In this document: positions 61,533 to 64,000 of the stretch, in pieces
Position numbering within the stretch: the stretch's first letter is position 1
How the letters are laid out: every line of letters starts with the position of its first letter
Source of the DNA: Sitta carolinensis
Taxonomy: Eukaryota > Chordata > Aves > Passeriformes > Sittidae
NCBI GenBank assembly: GCA_032173965.1
Contig: CM063313.1
Coordinates: forward strand, 669,305-733,304
Reading direction: 5' to 3'
DNA: 64,000 bases
Translations under genes and position numbers: made by a program
Notes under the pieces: generated by a model
Told to the model about the DNA's origin: nothing
The model's input: the letters and a program-made list of their open reading frames with translations, nothing else
Databases searched by the model: none

Positions 61533-64000
61533 TCCGTGCTTCTGTGTGTACTTACCACCTCAGCATGAACAATCTACGAAGAAACAGAAGGGTGGCTGAG
61601 ATGTAGGGAAAACCAGCAAAAATAGGTCTAATTATTTTCTAATTTTATTTCCCTTTGCTAGCTGCAATTTTTAGAAGGAGTGTTTGCCAGCCAGCTTGTA
61701 AACATGCCAGTTTAAAGTGTATGCAAACACAGCATGCCCTTTGCATGTCCTCAGAACAGTTGAGTGCATAGGTGAAAGCTTGTGTTTTGCAGATGTATCT
61801 CAGTGCTTTCTGCTCTTTGTTTCAAATCTTGTCCCACTGTGGTTCAGAGAATATTTTTAGGAATCTCCTCATCATCTTGGTTGTGGTGACACCCTGGGAC
61901 AACCTGGCACTGTCTTTTACTTCTGCTGAGGTAAAAAAAGGTAGTTATCATTTAACACCCACAAAGTAATGGGTAGGTCAGATGATCTCCCAGTGTTTCC
62001 CCAGGAGCCAAGTTGCAGCAATGAGGACCTAACCAGAAGCAGCCTGGTAGTGTTAAAGCTAGTAAAGCAGGGCTGGGTAATACTAGCTGGGGATCTGACC
62101 ACAGTCTATACTCTTAAAAATAACCCAAACAAACAATACAGACTCTGCTTGAGCCCTGGTGTGCTTTTTCAGATGGTTCATAAATTTATTTGACTGGATG
62201 CCAACACAGACCACCTGCTATGTTGATAGAATAAAGAAACAAGCTTGAAGAGTGCTGAAAAACCTGAAGGAAGAGCAGGAGAAAAGCCCAGCATCTGACT
62301 GACATCCTTGATAAGGGGCAACCTTGCTGCATAAACATAGGAAGCAGCCATTCTTTCTAATGTCTCATTTTCATAAAGGTCGTGTCACCAGCTGGCCTGT
62401 CAAGCTTGCTTTCCCCCTGACAAAAGAAAGACATGCTCCTTGTCAGTATCAGAGGACCTGGAGGTAGAAATGAATTTGGTTCTCCAGCCAGACCCTGAAT
62501 CATTTGGGACATATTTTATTATTTGAATTCAAAGTCTAGAATAAGCTCAGACTTTTTGTATTACTCATATGAGTTTCTATGTGAAATGCATGTTCCTAAT
62601 TTTTAGTTCTCTCTTACTGAGACAGTTTTTCACTCAGAGGTGGATAGCAACCAAGACCTTCCCTCTGGTCCATACTGCCTACTGTTCATGGTCAGGTTTC
62701 CAGACCATGACTAAGTAACACACTGAAAAATACACCTTGACATGCATCTTGGAGAAAATAACACATGTAGAAATAATTTCACTAGGTTTTGTGAAAACCC
62801 GAATGGGTTTTCATAATAGGTTTTATTCTGAATGGGTTTTGTTCTCCCTGAACAAAATGCAACTGTTAAGCAAACTGCAAAATCTGCCAGCCCAGCGGTC
62901 TCAGCACAACAGAAAAATGAGAATTTATCAGAGTTCTGGTGAATTAGAAGAAAATGCCTCCTGCATAAGCAGGGGAAAGACCTGCATTTATCAGAACAGG
63001 TAAATGAGAAGAGCTACAGAGTACCTGTTGAATACTTGTAGGTTTTCTGTAAAAAAAACCACAGAGTGCATTAAGAGTTACAGAGAAGAGTATGAGGTGC
63101 ATGTCCTTGTAAGCAAAGGCCAGAGGTACCTCCTTAGGACCTAGAGTCCCAGTGCTTCAGAAAATTTTGAACCTTCTCTGGTCACAGAAAGGAGACAGAA
63201 TGATTTTAAGGGCTGTGAATTGCTTGTGCTTTTATATCAGAGGTGTTAGTGGAAGTCTCTTTTTACAACTAATGACAGAAAGCAAGTTGTCTGTTTTTAT
63301 GGTAGAATATATTTTGATCCAATGGTGCTTTCTTTTTTGTGTACCTTGTAATAAGCTTGTCTTTCTGCTTCTAGAATGCACGAATCATTATATTTATCAC
63401 TGACGTGCTGGAGTTGAACATAATTTCTTTATTTTCAATATAAAAAATATAGTCAGTCCTGCTGGAGTTATACTTGGCCTGGACTGCAGCTTGGCTTCCA
63501 AGCCTCACTCCTTAAATACAGGTCTAGATATGAATGTTCTCCTTTGCTCTTCCCCACCCCATTTTCCCTCATGCAAAAGCATATTTGGAGCTTACTGTTG
63601 GTTTATGTCTGTGATATTTGGCTGCAATTCAGATTTTTGGGTTTTATTACTTTCTGGAGAAGAAGTGTCTTACAGCTAAGAAAAATGAACCTTTCTCTCC
63701 AGCACCATTATGTCTAAGAGAGTGCTCCTCCAGAGATTCTTATTTGTAAAGCCAGTCCTAGACTTGGATGGATCATTGTGGGAATGAGAGAAGAGTTTAA
63801 TGCCATTAAAGTAATTTTCTCCCTGCAAGATTTCTCTCGAAAGCTGTTGTAACTCTCAGAAGCTCTGGTGGTATCAGAGGGACTGGCAAGACTGAAATTT
63901 TGGCAGTTTTATGTTGCTGTTCCATGTATAAGCTCTTGGTGTGTCTCCGTCTCATCCATTGGCATTTACCCTCAGATCCTGCCCTTTTTCCACCTCATTT
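61533..64000. other. Unique AT-rich non-coding stretch
   Basis: No gene or recognisable transposon. The open frames (for example 62737-63003 and 63152-63403, plus) are short and unrecognised. The window ends inside ordinary sequence. Confidence 0.6.

Noticed and set aside
61234..61599. 121-codon plus frame with repeated Tyr-Val-Cys-Met units, and related frames on both strands
   Set aside because: Direct translation of the TATG/TATC microsatellite.
1..64000. CRISPR arrays, bacterial operons, tRNA/rRNA genes, LTR retroviruses
   Set aside because: Looked for and not seen: no regularly spaced repeats, no clover-leaf candidate noticed by eye, no paired LTRs or retroviral protein motifs recognised. 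A covariance-model and repeat-library search would be needed to exclude small or old copies.

Overview
This window looks like non-coding DNA from a bird nuclear genome, and probably a songbird. The evidence is five copies or fragments of the chicken-repeat-1 (CR1) LINE family. Two of them end in degenerate relatives of the usual CR1 tail, and two show the C-terminal reverse-transcriptase-protein motif (R-F-x-L-D-I-R ... H-W-N-x-L-x-R-E). The base composition is AT-rich and vertebrate-like, with many microsatellites and homopolymers. There is no dense coding, no operon structure and no ribosome binding sites, so this is not prokaryotic. The songbird assignment is an inference from the look of the GC-rich CR1 copy near 57 kb. 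No database was searched.

Layout: 1-10.9 kb is mostly unique sequence with a 19-base C run (4829-4847) and a TTTA repeat (6430-6487). A 5'-truncated minus-strand CR1 lies at 10888-11755. A GC-rich patch at about 13.14-13.71 kb combines a G-quadruplex motif, an RFX X-box-like palindrome and a good 5' splice site. It is the best candidate for a promoter or first exon. 13.7-34 kb is AT-rich unique sequence broken by homopolymers, an AT palindrome (24.67-24.77 kb) and a GT/GC repeat (28.5 kb). Around 34-35 kb two CR1 pieces lie in opposite orientations. An old CR1 relic follows at 38.5-38.8 kb. 38.8-56.3 kb is again mainly unique, with scattered exon-like segments. The largest repeat is a minus-strand CR1 at 56.36-58.52 kb with an apparent internal deletion. 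The last 5 kb contain a long TATG/TATC microsatellite (61.3-61.5 kb).

I could not recognise any conventional protein-coding gene. Most open frames are chance, antisense-CR1 or microsatellite artefacts. A few segments have convincing splice-site context: minus strand 44460-44630, and plus strand 36266-36384, 29821-29869 and 50985-51155. They are given as low-confidence candidate exons without a named product. The window is most simply an intron of a large gene or an intergenic gene desert; the sequence alone does not decide between them. I found no clear evidence of a new molecular system. The points most worth checking are the 44.5 kb exon candidate, the 13.4-13.7 kb promoter-like patch, the inverted CR1 pair at 34 kb and the rearranged CR1 at 57 kb.
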